Below are positions 8,855-17,939 of a stretch of DNA of 64,000 nt, one piece after another; the first letter of the stretch is position 1; each line of letters starts with the position of its first letter. Below the pieces are notes generated by a model, which saw nothing but the letters and a program-made list of their open reading frames with translations, was not told the DNA's origin and did not search any database. A program made the translations under genes and the position numbers. The stretch covers positions 1 through 64,000 of the forward strand of contig NZ_BSTN01000008.1 in assembly GCF_030269545.1 (NCBI RefSeq), written 5' to 3'. This stretch comes from Actinomadura sp. NBRC 104425 (GTDB lineage: Bacteria; Actinomycetota; Actinomycetes; Streptosporangiales; Streptosporangiaceae).

Positions 8855-8871
8855 TTCTCGCTGAATGAGAA
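8855..8871. promoter_or_regulatory. Inverted repeat, candidate IclR operator for the reductase-P450 operon
   Basis: TTCTC-N7-GAGAA, extendable on both arms to CCTTCTC and GAGAAAGG, lies between the IclR stop and the reductase start, 81 bases upstream of the latter. It is AT-rich against its surroundings. Position and symmetry fit an operator for the adjacent IclR protein; binding is inferred. Confidence 0.5.
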
Positions 8872-8891
8872 AGGCGAGGGGCGGGCTCCGG

Positions 8892-9653
8892 TCAGGGGCG
8901 GGGCATGCCGGGGCTCATCGCGCGGGAGACGCCCCGCGCGGCGGCCTTGAGGGCGGGGATCTGCATGCGGGCGTTGTCGTCGTTGGGCACGACCACCGAC
9001 AGCGCCGCCACCACCGCGCCGTCGGCGTCGCGCAGCGGGACGGCGATGCCGGCGGCGCGTTCGTCGACGTAGCCGCGGCAGAACGCCACGCCGCTGCGGC
9101 GGACGTCGGCGAGCACGGCGCGCAGCCGCCCGGGGTCGGTGACCGTGTGCGGGGTGTAGGCGGCCAGCGGCCCGGCCAGGACGCTCTCCTGCAGCTCGCG
9201 CGGGGCGTGGGCGAGCAGCACCAGCCCGCTGGACGACACGTGCGCGGGGAGCCGCCCGGCGATCCGGGTCAGGTTGACCACGGCCTCGGGGGACGACAGC
9301 CGTTCGATGAACAGGACCTCGCGGCCCTCCAGCACGCCGAGCTGGGTGTGGTGGCCGACGACGGCGTGCAAATCCTCCATGTACGGCATGGCGGCCTCGC
9401 GCAGGCTCAGCGCGGGGGACGCGCGGGACGCCAGCTCCCACATGCGCACGCCGATGCGGACGCGCCGGTCGGGGTCGCGGCGCAGCCAGCCGTGCCGCAC
9501 CAGCTCGTCCACCAGCCGGGAGGCCGTGGCCACGTGCAGCCCGGCCCGCCGTGCGATCTGCGTCACGCCCAGGGCCCGGTCGTCGGGGCCGAACGCCTCG
9601 AAGATCCGCACCACACGGGACAGGACGGACTCGCCCGCCGCCGACGTCCTCAT
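8892..9653 (-). CDS. IclR-family transcriptional regulator
   Basis: A 253-residue regulator. The N-terminal winged helix spans about residues 10-75, with recognition-helix region LHVATASRLVDELVRHGWL. The C-terminal IclR effector domain includes AVVGHHTQLGVLEGREVLFIERL and the RGYVDERAAGIAVPL region. The ATG at 9653 begins MRTSAAGESVLSRV, the usual IclR opening; an upstream GTG would only add a proline-rich tail. It is encoded upstream of and in the same direction as the reductase and P450, and probably controls them in response to an aromatic or organic acid. Confidence 0.9.
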   Translation of the reverse strand: MRTSAAGESVLSRVVRIFEAFGPDDRALGVTQIARRAGLHVATASRLVDELVRHGWLRRDPDRRVRIGVRMWELASRASPALSLREAAMPYMEDLHAVVGHHTQLGVLEGREVLFIERLSSPEAVVNLTRIAGRLPAHVSSSGLVLLAHAPRELQESVLAGPLAAYTPHTVTDPGRLRAVLADVRRSGVAFCRGYVDERAAGIAVPLRDADGAVVAALSVVVPNDDNARMQIPALKAAARGVSRAMSPGMPRP

Positions 9654-9882
9654 GGGCCATGGTGGACGCACCGGGGGCCGCCGCGTCCACAAGCGTTTCC
9701 GCTGGGCGGAAGCCGCGGTTGCTCACGCGGGTGAGCGACGGCCGCCCGATCTTTGTCACGGCGTGAATTACCGCGGCGGACACTCCTTGGCATCCTTGGA
9801 CGGCGCCCCCGCGCGAAGGGCGCCCACCCCCGCTCGACCCCCGTTCGCGCACGGCACGTCCATCGTCACGGGAGGATCACAG

Positions 9883-10320
9883 GTGGCACGCACAGCGATC
9901 CGACGTCACGCGATGGCGTTTCTTGTCGTGCCCGCGCTGGCCCTGACGGCCTGCGGCGGGGGCGACGACGGCAGCGGCGCAGACGCGGCGCCGCCCACGG
10001 TGTCGGCCGCCCCTTCCGGGGCCACGTCCGCCCCCGCGCCGGGTTCGCCGTCCGCGTCGGCGGCGACGGCGACGCCGGGCAGCACGCCGCGGGCCGCGAC
10101 GGGCGCCGAGGGCGCCCCGCGCCGCCGCGCCACGCCCACGGTCACGCCGAGCGCGTACAAGACCCTCGCGGCCTGCCTGGAGAAGCAGGGGGTGAAGCTG
10201 CCGGACCCCGGCCAGGCCACCGCCCCGCCGCCCGGATTCGACCCGGTCAAGGCGCAGGATGCCTTCAAGACCTGCATGGAGTCCCTGCAGACGCCCGGTG
10301 GCGGGTCGACGCCCCGCTGA
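9883..10320 (+). CDS. Small secreted lipoprotein of unknown function
   Basis: A 145-residue protein starting at GTG behind GGAGG. It has a signal peptide with arginines, a hydrophobic core and the lipobox LTAC (Cys 24), so it should be lipid-anchored outside the membrane. A Ser/Ala/Pro/Thr-rich linker (about 30-85) leads to a short C-terminal module YKTLAACLEKQGVKLPDPG...FKTCMESLQ with two cysteines that could form a disulfide. Similar modules are common in actinobacterial hypothetical lipoproteins. No enzyme motif is visible and the function is unknown. Confidence 0.8.
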   Translation: MARTAIRRHAMAFLVVPALALTACGGGDDGSGADAAPPTVSAAPSGATSAPAPGSPSASAATATPGSTPRAATGAEGAPRRRATPTVTPSAYKTLAACLEKQGVKLPDPGQATAPPPGFDPVKAQDAFKTCMESLQTPGGGSTPR

Positions 10321-10368
10321 CCCCGGCGGGCCGGTCCCGGGCCTGTGGCAGGGAGCACACCCGATCGG

Positions 10369-10404
10369 CAATACGAGCGTATTGCACATTGAACGCTTGT
10401 ATTG
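10369..10404. promoter_or_regulatory. Tandem palindromic operator upstream of the TetR gene
   Basis: CAATACGAGCGTATTG (10369-10384) is a perfect 16-base palindrome. Twenty bases further on, TTGAACGCTTGTATTG (10389-10404) is a second, less perfect copy in inverted orientation that shares CAATAC-AGCGT. The pair ends 12 bases before the TetR start codon, so it overlaps the promoter. Autoregulation by the TetR protein is the simplest reading. Confidence 0.7.
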
Positions 10405-10416
10405 CACGATGGGGGT

Positions 10417-11151
10417 GTGGCAGTCAACGAGTCACGGGCGGACGAGGACCTGACGGCGCGCGCGCGGATCCGCGACGCGGCGCTGCGGGAGTTCGCCGAA
10501 CACGGCGTCAGCGGCGCGACGATTCGCGGGATCGCCAGGGCCGCGGGGGTGTCCCCCGGGCTGGTGCAGCACCACTTCGGTTCGAAGGAGGCGCTGCGCC
10601 GGGCGTGCGACGAGTACGTCATGGCGGTCATCCGGGAGACCAAGCAGGAGGCCCTCAAGGGCGGCGTGGCCACCCCGGGGTTCCTGCCCGGCGCGCTCAC
10701 CCTGGCGCTGTCGGTGCAGCGCTACGTGGCCCGGGCCCTGGTCGACGGGTCGGAGGCGGCGGCGCGGCTGTTCGACGACGCGGTCGCGTTCACCGAGGAC
10801 ATCATCGCCAACGGCGCGGAGGGCCTGGCCCCGGCCGAGACCGACGACCCGCACGCGTACGCGGCCGTCATGTGCGCGATGGCCTTCGGGTCGGTCGTGC
10901 TGCACGAGCACCTGACGCGCAACCTCGGCGCCGACCCGCTCACGCCCGCGGGCTACCCGCGCATGGCCCTCGCCATGCTCGACATCCTCACCGACGACCT
11001 GATGGACCCGGGCCTGATGGCGCAGGCCCGGGCCGCCCTGGCGGAGCTGCGGGCCTCCGCGCCGGGGGAAGCCGAGTCCGATCCGGACCAGCGCATCCCG
11101 ACCTCGGACGCCGCCGCGCGCGAGGCCGACTCCGACCCGCCCGCCCGATAA
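10417..11151 (+). CDS. TetR-family transcriptional regulator
   Basis: A 244-residue repressor. The N-terminal TetR helix-turn-helix is at about residues 15-60: IRDAALREFAEHGVSGATIRGIARAAGVSPGLVQHHFGSKEAL. The C-terminal ligand domain is divergent and ends in an acidic, Asp/Ser-rich tail. GTG 10417 is preferred over the upstream TTG because the operator-like palindromes would otherwise run up to the coding region. It lies 234 bases upstream of an ABC exporter pair on the same strand and most likely represses itself and that exporter until a substrate drug or lipid binds. Confidence 0.9.
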   Translation: MAVNESRADEDLTARARIRDAALREFAEHGVSGATIRGIARAAGVSPGLVQHHFGSKEALRRACDEYVMAVIRETKQEALKGGVATPGFLPGALTLALSVQRYVARALVDGSEAAARLFDDAVAFTEDIIANGAEGLAPAETDDPHAYAAVMCAMAFGSVVLHEHLTRNLGADPLTPAGYPRMALAMLDILTDDLMDPGLMAQARAALAELRASAPGEAESDPDQRIPTSDAAAREADSDPPAR

Positions 11152-11385
11152 CCGGCGGCCCCGCGCCGGTCCCCGCCGCGGCAGGTCGCCGGGGCGTGCC
11201 GCGGGCAGGCGGCGAGACCGGCAGCGGCGACACCGCCCGCCGTGTCACGGACACCGTCCGTTCCCTCCCTTCACGCCGGTCCCCCGCTTCACACCGGAGA
11301 GCCGCGGCGACCGCTTCCACCCGCACCGCATCCACCTGTCATCCACCCTGTCATCCAGCTGCACACACCTGCACGAGGTGTTTCC

Positions 11386-12303
11386 ATGACACAACACAGC
11401 ACGCTCCCCATCGAGGTGTCCGGTCTGGTCAAGACGTTCGGCCGGACACGGGCGCTGGACGGGCTCGACCTGACCGTCCGCGCCGGCGAGGTGCACGGCT
11501 TCCTCGGTCCCAACGGAGCGGGCAAGTCCACCGCCATCAGGATCCTGCTCGGCCTGCTGCGTGCCGACGGCGGCACCGCCCGGCTGCTGGGCGGCGACCC
11601 CTGGAAGGACGCCACCCGCCTGCACCGGCGCCTGGCCTACGTCCCCGGCGACGTGACGCTGTGGCCGAACCTGTCCGGCGGCGAGGTGATCGACCTGCTC
11701 GGCCGCATGCGCGGCGGCCTGGACCGGCGGCGCCGCGACGAGCTGCTGGAGCGGTTCGAGCTGGACCCGAGGAAGAAGGGCCGCGCCTACTCCAAGGGCA
11801 ACCGGCAGAAGGTCGGTCTGGTGGCCGCGCTGGCCTCGGACGCGGACCTGCTCGTCCTGGACGAGCCGACCTCCGGCCTGGACCCCCTCATGGAGGAGGT
11901 CTTCCAGGAGTGCGTCCGCGAGGAGCGCGACCGGGGCCGCACCGTGCTGCTGTCCAGCCACATCCTGTCCGAGGTCGAGGCGCTGTGCGACCGGGTGACG
12001 ATCATCCGCAAGGGCCGCGCCGTCGAGACCGGCACCCTGGCCGAGCTGCGGCACCTGACCCGCACGTCCATCGACGCCGAGCTGGCGGCGCCGCCCGACG
12101 GGCTGCGCGACCTGCCCGGCGCGCACGGCCTGCGCGTCGACGGCCGCCGGGTGCGCTGCGAGGTGGACACCGCCGCCTTGGACGAGGTGCTGCGGCGGCT
12201 GACGTCCGTCGGGGTTCGCAGCCTGACCAGTCGGCCGCCCACCCTGGAGGAGCTGTTCCTGCGCCACTACCAGGACGAGCGGCCGCGGGAGGCCGTGCGA
12301 TGA
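11386..12303 (+). CDS. ABC-2 exporter ATP-binding protein
   Basis: A 305-residue ATPase. Walker A is GPNGAGKST (about residue 42), the Q-loop region is [11 protein letters not shown], the signature is unusual (YSKGNRQKV instead of LSGGQ), and Walker B is [13 protein letters not shown] followed by the H-loop SSHILSEVE. The degenerate signature with a conserved SGLDP is seen in antibiotic self-resistance exporters of the tetronasin/YhaQ type. The C-terminal third (residues 225-300) is the extra domain found in drug-export ATPases. It overlaps the permease gene by 4 bases (ATGA). Likely function: export of a hydrophobic drug or lipid. Confidence 0.9.
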   Translation: MTQHSTLPIEVSGLVKTFGRTRALDGLDLTVRAGEVHGFLGPNGAGKSTAIRILLGLLRADGGTARLLGGDPWKDATRLHRRLAYVPGDVTLWPNLSGGEVIDLLGRMRGGLDRRRRDELLERFELDPRKKGRAYSKGNRQKVGLVAALASDADLLVLDEPTSGLDPLMEEVFQECVREERDRGRTVLLSSHILSEVEALCDRVTIIRKGRAVETGTLAELRHLTRTSIDAELAAPPDGLRDLPGAHGLRVDGRRVRCEVDTAALDEVLRRLTSVGVRSLTSRPPTLEELFLRHYQDERPREAVR

Positions 12304-13931
12304 GCGGCGCGGAGAACCGGGGCGCGGGGCATGCGCTGGTGGGCACCGGCGCGATGGTCCGGCTGATTTTGCGCCGCGACCGGGCGGTCCTGCCGATCTG
12401 GGTGCTGCTGATCGCCGTCATGCCGGCCGCTTTCGTCGCGAGCTTCGAGGGGCTGTTCCCGACCGAGGCGGACCGCCTGCGGTACGCCCGCACGTCCGGG
12501 ACCAGCCCCACGTTCCTGGCCCTGTACGGGCCGCTGCACGGCACCGACCCGGGTGCGCTGGCCGCGCAGCGGGCCGGGTTCATCCCGGTGATCGTCGCTT
12601 TGGTCTGCGCGCTGACGGTGATCCGGCACACCCGGGTGGAGGAGGAGACCGGGCGCCGCGAGCTGCTCGGCGCCACCGTGCTGGGCCGCGGCGCCGGGCT
12701 CGCCGCGGCGCTGCTGGTCGCCATGGGGGCGAGCGCGGTGCTGGGCGCGCTGACCGCGGCCGCGATGGCGGCCGGGGGCGTGTCCGCGGCCGGGGCGGTG
12801 GCGCTCGGCCTGCAGTTCACCATGGCCGGATGGGTGTTCGCCGCGGCCGCCGCGGTCGCCGCGCAGGTCACCGAGGGCGCGGGGGCGGCGCGCGGGCTCT
12901 CGGTCGCCGCGCTCGGCGCCGCGTTCGCGGTCCGGATGGCGGCCGACGCCGGCGGGCGGGGCAACGGCCTGCAGTGGCTGTCGTGGCTTTCGCCGCTCGG
13001 CTGGGGCACCCGGCTGGCGCCCTTCGGGGACGAGCGGTGGTGGGTCCTGCTGCTCGGCGCCGCACTGGTCGCCGTGCTGGTCGCGGCCGCGGGCATGCTG
13101 TCGGGGCGGCGGGACGTGGGCGCGGGCATCCTGCCGCCGTCCCTCGGTCCCGCCGAGGCGCCTGTGTCCCTGTCCGGCCCGTTCGGGCTGGCGTGGCGGC
13201 TGCACAGCCGTCCGCTGTACGGCTGGCTGGCCGGGTTCGCCGCCCTGGGGGTGGTGTTCGGCGGGGTGGCCGACGGGGTCGGCGACCTGGTGAAGGACAA
13301 CCCCGGCCTGGAGGAGATCGTGACGCGGCTGGGCGGGCGGACCGCGATCACCGACGCCTACTTCGCCTCGGCGACGGGCCTGCTGGGCGTGTTCGCGGCG
13401 GGGTACGCGGTGTCGGCGGTGCTGCGGATGCGGGCCGAGGAGGCGTCCCTGCGCGCCGAACCGGTGCTGGCCGCGGCCGTGGGGCGGCTCCGCTGGCAGG
13501 CCGCACACCTGGTGTTCCCCCTGCTGGGGCCCGCGGCGGCGCTGGCCGTCGCGGGCACCGCCGCCGGCCTGGTCCACGGGCTGGACTCCGGGGACGCGGG
13601 CGGCTGGGTGCCGCGCGTGGCCGGCGCGGCGCTGGCGCAGCTGCCCGCGGTATGGACGGTCGCGGCCGCGGCGGTCGCGCTGGTCGGGCTGGCGCCGCGG
13701 GCGGCGGCGGCGAGCTGGGGCGGGTACGCCGCCGTCGTCGTGATCTCGCTGTTCGGGCCGACGCTGCGGATGGACCAGTGGGTGCGGGACGTCTCCCCGT
13801 TCGACCACGTCCCCGAGCTGCCGGGCGGCGAGTTCACCGCTGCGCCGCTGGTGTGGCTGGCGGCGGCCGCCGCCGTGCTGACGGCCGCCGGCATGGGCGG
13901 CTTCCGCCGAAGGGACCTGTCCCCGGGCTGA
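12300..13931 (+). CDS. ABC-2 exporter permease, tetronasin-resistance type
   Basis: A 543-residue membrane protein made of two similar six-helix halves: the first is about residues 20-270, the second starts at [19 protein letters not shown]. Each half opens with a large extracytoplasmic segment ([21 protein letters not shown] in the first, [14 protein letters not shown] in the second). This duplicated layout is typical of drug-export permeases annotated as polyketide or tetronasin ABC transporters. It overlaps the ATPase gene by 4 bases and is followed by a strong hairpin terminator. Substrate is unknown; the TetR gene upstream is the probable sensor. Confidence 0.88.
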   Translation: MSGAENRGAGHALVGTGAMVRLILRRDRAVLPIWVLLIAVMPAAFVASFEGLFPTEADRLRYARTSGTSPTFLALYGPLHGTDPGALAAQRAGFIPVIVALVCALTVIRHTRVEEETGRRELLGATVLGRGAGLAAALLVAMGASAVLGALTAAAMAAGGVSAAGAVALGLQFTMAGWVFAAAAAVAAQVTEGAGAARGLSVAALGAAFAVRMAADAGGRGNGLQWLSWLSPLGWGTRLAPFGDERWWVLLLGAALVAVLVAAAGMLSGRRDVGAGILPPSLGPAEAPVSLSGPFGLAWRLHSRPLYGWLAGFAALGVVFGGVADGVGDLVKDNPGLEEIVTRLGGRTAITDAYFASATGLLGVFAAGYAVSAVLRMRAEEASLRAEPVLAAAVGRLRWQAAHLVFPLLGPAAALAVAGTAAGLVHGLDSGDAGGWVPRVAGAALAQLPAVWTVAAAAVALVGLAPRAAAASWGGYAAVVVISLFGPTLRMDQWVRDVSPFDHVPELPGGEFTAAPLVWLAAAAAVLTAAGMGGFRRRDLSPG

Positions 13932-13949
13932 GGTCCCCGCTCGAGCGCG

Positions 13950-13986
13950 CCCCTCCCCCGCTACCGGCCGCCCGCGGGAGGAGGGG
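13950..13986 (+). terminator. Hairpin terminator after the ABC exporter
   Basis: CCCCTCCCCCGC pairs with GCGGGAGGAGGGG across an 11-12 base loop, followed by a pyrimidine-rich run (TGTCCCCCCTTTC). It starts 18 bases after the permease stop and fits an intrinsic terminator of high-GC type. Confidence 0.7.
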
Positions 13987-14234
13987 TGTCCCCCCTTTCG
14001 GCGCGGCCCGGCGGGGCCTGGCGCCGGATGATCTCACCCGGTGCGGAAGAGTAGAGTGTCCCGCGGCGCGGAGCGGGTTCTGCACTCTCGCGGCGTGCCG
14101 CCCGCTCCGCCCCTGCGGTCTTCACGCGGAAGCGCCTGGTAGCACGGGCACCGAAATGGCGTTAAGGTCGTGCCCGGTGTGCCGGGAAGTCTGGTCGGCG
14201 TCCGTTTCCAGCTGTCGTTGAGAGCCGACCGCCC

Positions 14235-14459
14235 ATGACCTCGCCGCCCCGCCGGGCCCTCCGCCCCCTCGCACGGCCTCGGCGCCCTCCCGACAGCGCG
14301 TCCGACGGCGTATCCGACGACGTAGCCGACGACGTAGCCGACGACGTAGCCGACGACGTAGCCGACGACGTAGCCGACGACGTAGCCGATGGCGCTCCGC
14401 CGCGCCGTCCGCGCCGCAGTCCACACCGACGCATCCGCCGAGCAGGAGGGGTTCCGTGA
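14235..14459 (+). CDS. Small upstream ORF with (DDVA)n repeat, coupled to the permease
   Basis: A 74-codon frame: an arginine/proline-rich start, then six perfect DDVA units preceded by a degenerate one (12-bp repeat 14316-14387), and an arginine-rich end. Its TGA overlaps the GTG of the downstream permease (GTGA), a typical coupled arrangement, and its ATG follows a modest purine stretch. The opposite strand is also open through the repeat (YVVG repeats), so coding status is uncertain. If translated it may act as a leader peptide setting permease expression. A similar arrangement with an ATTP repeat precedes the MerR gene at 41.9 kb. Confidence 0.4.
   Translation: MTSPPRRALRPLARPRRPPDSASDGVSDDVADDVADDVADDVADDVADDVADGAPPRRPRRSPHRRIRRAGGVP
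14316..14387 (+). repeat. Six perfect 12-bp tandem repeats (GACGACGTAGCC)
   Basis: Six identical head-to-tail units, with a degenerate seventh at 14304-14315 (GACGGCGTATCC). They sit in the 5' region of the SLC13-type permease gene and encode DDVA in the frame coupled to it. There are no spacers, so this is a microsatellite-like array and not CRISPR. Confidence 0.95.
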
Positions 14460-15733
14460 CCGCCGCCATCGCCATCGTGATCTTCGTCGGGGCGTACGTC
14501 CTGATCGCGACGGAGAAGATCCACCGCACCGCGGTGGCCCTCGGCGGCGCCGGGCTGATGCTGCTGCTGCACGTCACCGACGCCCGCGCGGCGTTCTTCG
14601 CCGAGGACACCGGCATCGACTGGAACGTGGTGTTCCTGCTGCTGGGGATGATGGTCATCGTCTCGGTGCTGCGGCAGACCGGCGTGTTCGAGTACCTGGC
14701 GATCTGGGCCGCCAAACGCGCCCGGGGGCGCCCCTACCGGCTGCTGGTCATGCTGGTGCTGCTCACCGCGGGGGCCTCGGCGCTGCTGGACAACGTCACC
14801 ACCGTGCTGCTCATCGCCCCCGTCACCTTCCTGGTGTGCGACCGGCTCGAACTGCGCCCCGAGCCGTACCTGATCGCCGAGGTCATGGCCTCCAACATCG
14901 GCGGCACCGCCACGCTGGTCGGCGACCCGCCCAACATCATCATCGCCAGCCGCGGCGGCCTGACCTTCAACGACTTCCTGGTCCACCTGGCGCCGTTCAT
15001 CGTGCTGCTGACGGCGGCGTTCTGCCTGCTGTGCCGGTGGCTGTTCCGCTCGGCGTTCCGCTACGACCCCGAGCGGGCCTCGGCGGTCATGGCCCTGGAG
15101 GAGAAGGAGGCCATCACCGACCGGCGGCTGCTGGCCCAGAGCCTGGCGGTGCTGGGCGTCGTCATCGCCGCGTTCGTGCTGCATCCGGTGCTGCACTACG
15201 AGCCGTCGGTGGTGGCGCTGCTGGGCGCGGGGCTGCTGGTGGCCGCCACCCGCGTCACCACCGAGGACGCGCTGGCCGAGGTGGAGTGGCCGACGCTGGT
15301 GTTCTTCGCCGGGCTGTTCGTCATGGTCGGCGGGCTGGTGAAGGCGGGCGTCATCGCCGACATCTCCGAGGCCGCGGCGGACGCGACCGAGGGGCGCCTG
15401 GCCGTCGCCGCGATGATGCTGCTGTGGGCCTCGGCGGCGCTGTCGGCGATCGTCGACAACATCCCCTACGTCGCCACGATGAGCCCGATCGTCGCCGACC
15501 TGGCCCAGCAGCACGGCGGCGCCGGACAGGTGCTGTGGTGGGCCCTGGCGCTCGGCGCGGACCTGGGCGGCAACGCCACCGCCGTCGGCGCCTCCGCCAA
15601 CGTCGTCGTCCTCGGCCTCGCCGCCCGCAACGGCACGCCCATCAGCTTCTGGCGGTTCACCCGGTACGGGCTGGTCGTCACCCTGCTGTCGGTGGCGCTG
15701 GCGACGCCGTACCTGTGGCTGCGCTACCTGTGA
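14456..15733 (+). CDS. ArsB/NhaD (SLC13-like) ion transporter
   Basis: A 425-residue membrane protein of the ion-transporter superfamily (arsenite, Na+/H+ or dicarboxylate carriers) with about 11 helices. Two family hairpin regions are visible: [16 protein letters not shown] and [18 protein letters not shown] in the first half, and [17 protein letters not shown] with [15 protein letters not shown] in the second. GDPPN and the paired DN-T/P motifs are diagnostic. GTG start behind AGGAGGG with 5-base spacing. It overlaps the repeat-containing small ORF by 4 bases. No ars genes lie nearby, so Na+/H+ exchange or an anion is as likely as arsenite. Confidence 0.9.
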   Translation: MTAAIAIVIFVGAYVLIATEKIHRTAVALGGAGLMLLLHVTDARAAFFAEDTGIDWNVVFLLLGMMVIVSVLRQTGVFEYLAIWAAKRARGRPYRLLVMLVLLTAGASALLDNVTTVLLIAPVTFLVCDRLELRPEPYLIAEVMASNIGGTATLVGDPPNIIIASRGGLTFNDFLVHLAPFIVLLTAAFCLLCRWLFRSAFRYDPERASAVMALEEKEAITDRRLLAQSLAVLGVVIAAFVLHPVLHYEPSVVALLGAGLLVAATRVTTEDALAEVEWPTLVFFAGLFVMVGGLVKAGVIADISEAAADATEGRLAVAAMMLLWASAALSAIVDNIPYVATMSPIVADLAQQHGGAGQVLWWALALGADLGGNATAVGASANVVVLGLAARNGTPISFWRFTRYGLVVTLLSVALATPYLWLRYL

Positions 15734-15773
15734 CGGGCCCGCCCGGCGCCGCGCCGCCGGGGCGCGGTCACAG
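15728..15773. terminator. Bidirectional hairpin between convergent genes
   Basis: CTGTGAC (15728-15734) pairs perfectly with GTCACAG (15767-15773) around a GC-rich core. It spans the stop codons of the SLC13-type permease and of TrkA, which converge here. Structure and position fit a shared terminator, although no U-tract is present. Confidence 0.5.
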
Positions 15774-16430
15774 CCGTTCGGCGAACCGCTCGGCCTTGCC
15801 GGCGGGCCCGGCGACCAGGACGACGTCGCCGTACTGCAGCACCGTGTCCGCGGTGGCGTAGGTGAACGACTCGCCCTTGGGCTTGACGGCCACCACGGTC
15901 ACGCCGTGCTTGCTGCGCAGCTTGGTCTCGCCGAGCGGCACCCCGACGAACTCCCTGGGCGGGTGCGTCTTGACCAGCGCGTAGCCGTCGTCCAGCTCGA
16001 TGTAGTCGAGCATGCGGCCGCTGACCAGGTGGGCGACGCGCTCGCCCATGTCGTGCTCGGGCAGCACGATGTGGTGGGCGCCGATCCGCTCCAGGATGCG
16101 CTTGTGCTGGTGGGTGACGGCCTTGGCCCAGATGTCGTCGACGCCCAGCTCCACCAGCAGGGAGGTGACCAGGATGCTGGACTCAAGGTCGCCGCCGATG
16201 GCCACGACCGCGCGGTAGAACTCGGCCACGCCCAGCTCGCGCAGCGCCTCCAGGTCGGTGGCGTCGGCGGCGGCGATCTGGGTGATCCGCCCGGCCAGTC
16301 CCTGCACGATCTTGGGCCGGCGGTCGATGGCCAGCACCTCGGTGCCGCGCGCGGCCAGTTCCAGGGCCAGCGCCGTACCGAACCGGCCCAGCCCGATCAC
16401 CACCACCGGGTCGTGTCGTGTGTCAGCCAA
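15768..16430 (-). CDS. trkA: TrkA/KtrA-type potassium channel regulatory subunit
   Basis: A 220-residue cytoplasmic gating protein. The N-terminal RCK/Rossmann domain carries VVIGLGRFGTALALELAARG and the acidic residue of AIDRRP for nucleotide binding (residues 8-45). TrkA-C follows from about residue 140 (FVGVPLGETKLRSKHGVTVVAV). It starts at TTG and overlaps the end of the TrkH gene by 8 bases, so both subunits are made from one message. It forms the ring that opens the membrane subunit in response to ATP/ADP or NAD(H) in this family. Confidence 0.93.
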   Translation of the reverse strand: MADTRHDPVVVIGLGRFGTALALELAARGTEVLAIDRRPKIVQGLAGRITQIAAADATDLEALRELGVAEFYRAVVAIGGDLESSILVTSLLVELGVDDIWAKAVTHQHKRILERIGAHHIVLPEHDMGERVAHLVSGRMLDYIELDDGYALVKTHPPREFVGVPLGETKLRSKHGVTVVAVKPKGESFTYATADTVLQYGDVVLVAGPAGKAERFAERL

Positions 16431-17808
16431 CGATGGGTCGCTCCTCGGGTAGTTCGTAGCGCCGGACGCGTTCGCGCAGCGCCAGCGCGCTCGCCAACGT
16501 CAGCGGACCGGTGCGGCCCACGAACATCAGCACGATGAGCAGGATGTGCCCGGAGGACGGCAGGTCGGCGGTGATGCCGGTGCTCAGGCCCACGATGCCG
16601 AACGCTGAGACGACCTCGAACAGCACCCGGTCCAGGTTGTGCGCGGTGAGCGCCATGAGCGTGAACGTGGCGGCCACCACCAGCCCCACGCCGAGCAGGG
16701 CGATCGCCACGGCCTGCCGCTGGGTGCCCTCGGGCAGCCGGCGGCGGCCCACGTGGACCCGGGTGTCGCCGCGCATCTCCGCCCACACCACGAACGCCAG
16801 CAGCCCGAACGTGGTGACCTTGATGCCGCCCGCGGTGCCCGCGCTGCCGCCGCCGATGAACATCAGCACGTCGGTGGCCAGCCAGCTCTCGGCGCGCATG
16901 TGCGCCACGTCGATGCTGTTGAAGCCGCCCGAGCGGGGCATGACGGCGGCGGTGAACCCGGCCAGCCAGCGGCCGGGCTCGCTGAGCCCGCCGAGGGTGG
17001 CGGGGTTGTTCCACTCGGCGGCGGTCAGCACCAGGGTGCCGCCGGCCAGCAGCGCCGCGGTGACGGCGACGGTGACGCGGGTCTGCACCGACCAGCCGCG
17101 CGGGCGCCGCCAGGACCGGGCCAGCTCGAACACCACGGGGAAGCCGAGCCCGCCGACGATGACCGCGGCGCAGATCGGCAGGATGATCCACGGGTCGGCG
17201 GCGAACCGGACCAGGCTGTCGGGCCACAGCGCGAACCCGGCGTTGTTGAACGCCGAGACGGCGTGGAAGACGCCGTGGTAGGCGGCCCGGGCGACAGAGT
17301 CGTCGTAGGCGACCGCGAACCGCGCCGTCAGCGCCGCGGCCACCAGGGTCTCGGAGGCCAGGCTGAACAGCACCACGTTGCGCAGCACCCGCCGCACGTC
17401 GGTGCTGCGCAGCGTCTTGGTCTCGGCCTGCGCCACTAGCCGGGCGCGCAGCCCCAGCCGCCGCGACATCACCAGTGCGAACACCGTGGCCAGGGTCATG
17501 ATGCCCAGGCCGCCCGCCTGGATCAGCCCCAGGATGACCAGCTCGCCGAACAGCGACCAGTGCGCGGCGGTGTCGACGGTCACCAGGCCGGTGACGCAGA
17601 CCGCCGAGGTGGCGGTGAACAGCGCGTCCAGGAACCGGGCCGACGTGTCCCCCTCGGTCGCCGCGGGCATCGACAGCAGGAGGGTGCCGGCGGCCACGGC
17701 GAGACCGAACCCGGTGACGACCGCCTGCGCCGGGTGCCGGAACCGGCCCAGCGGCGCGGCCGCCGGGCGCGCAGCCGCCCGCCGGATCGCCCGGCCGCGA
17801 ACGGGGAT
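16423..17808 (-). CDS. trkH: TrkH/KtrB-type potassium transporter, apparent AUC start
   Basis: A membrane subunit of about 461 residues. Selectivity-filter loops are visible as SAVCVTGL, SAFNNAGF, PRSGGFNS and FGIVGLSTG, one per repeat. Downstream TrkA overlaps by 8 bases. The start is odd: family-like sequence (LGRFRHPAQAVVTGFGLAVAAG) extends upstream of the first in-frame GTG (17697), but back to an in-frame TGA there is no ATG, GTG or TTG. A good GGAGG lies 6 bases before two consecutive ATC codons (17811 and 17808). Initiation at AUC is therefore proposed; CTG at 17751 or GTG at 17697 are alternatives that cut the first helix. Confidence 0.85.
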   Translation of the reverse strand: MPVRGRAIRRAAARPAAAPLGRFRHPAQAVVTGFGLAVAAGTLLLSMPAATEGDTSARFLDALFTATSAVCVTGLVTVDTAAHWSLFGELVILGLIQAGGLGIMTLATVFALVMSRRLGLRARLVAQAETKTLRSTDVRRVLRNVVLFSLASETLVAAALTARFAVAYDDSVARAAYHGVFHAVSAFNNAGFALWPDSLVRFAADPWIILPICAAVIVGGLGFPVVFELARSWRRPRGWSVQTRVTVAVTAALLAGGTLVLTAAEWNNPATLGGLSEPGRWLAGFTAAVMPRSGGFNSIDVAHMRAESWLATDVLMFIGGGSAGTAGGIKVTTFGLLAFVVWAEMRGDTRVHVGRRRLPEGTQRQAVAIALLGVGLVVAATFTLMALTAHNLDRVLFEVVSAFGIVGLSTGITADLPSSGHILLIVLMFVGRTGPLTLASALALRERVRRYELPEERPIVG

Positions 17809-17939
17809 GATGGAGCACCTCCGGAGAGACGCAGGTCAGCCGATGTTCCGAGACAACGCTAGCCATTCCACCACGACCCGCGACCGCGAAACGCTGGATG
17901 CCGCCCGTGGCCCAGGTCACGCAGGGCGGTGACGGAGGG

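Noticed and set aside
12267-13808. Minus-strand 513-codon frame opposite the ABC-2 permease
   Set aside because: Composition and lack of motifs mark it as a shadow; the plus-strand permease is coupled to its ATPase.
14304-14390. Possible CRISPR array from regular 12-bp repeats
   Set aside because: Units are directly abutting with no spacers, far shorter than CRISPR repeats, and no cas genes are nearby.
14034-14426. Minus-strand frame with YVVG repeats as a membrane peptide gene
   Set aside because: The repeat is open in several frames on both strands. The plus-strand frame is better supported by its overlap with the permease start; no RBS is seen for the minus frame.
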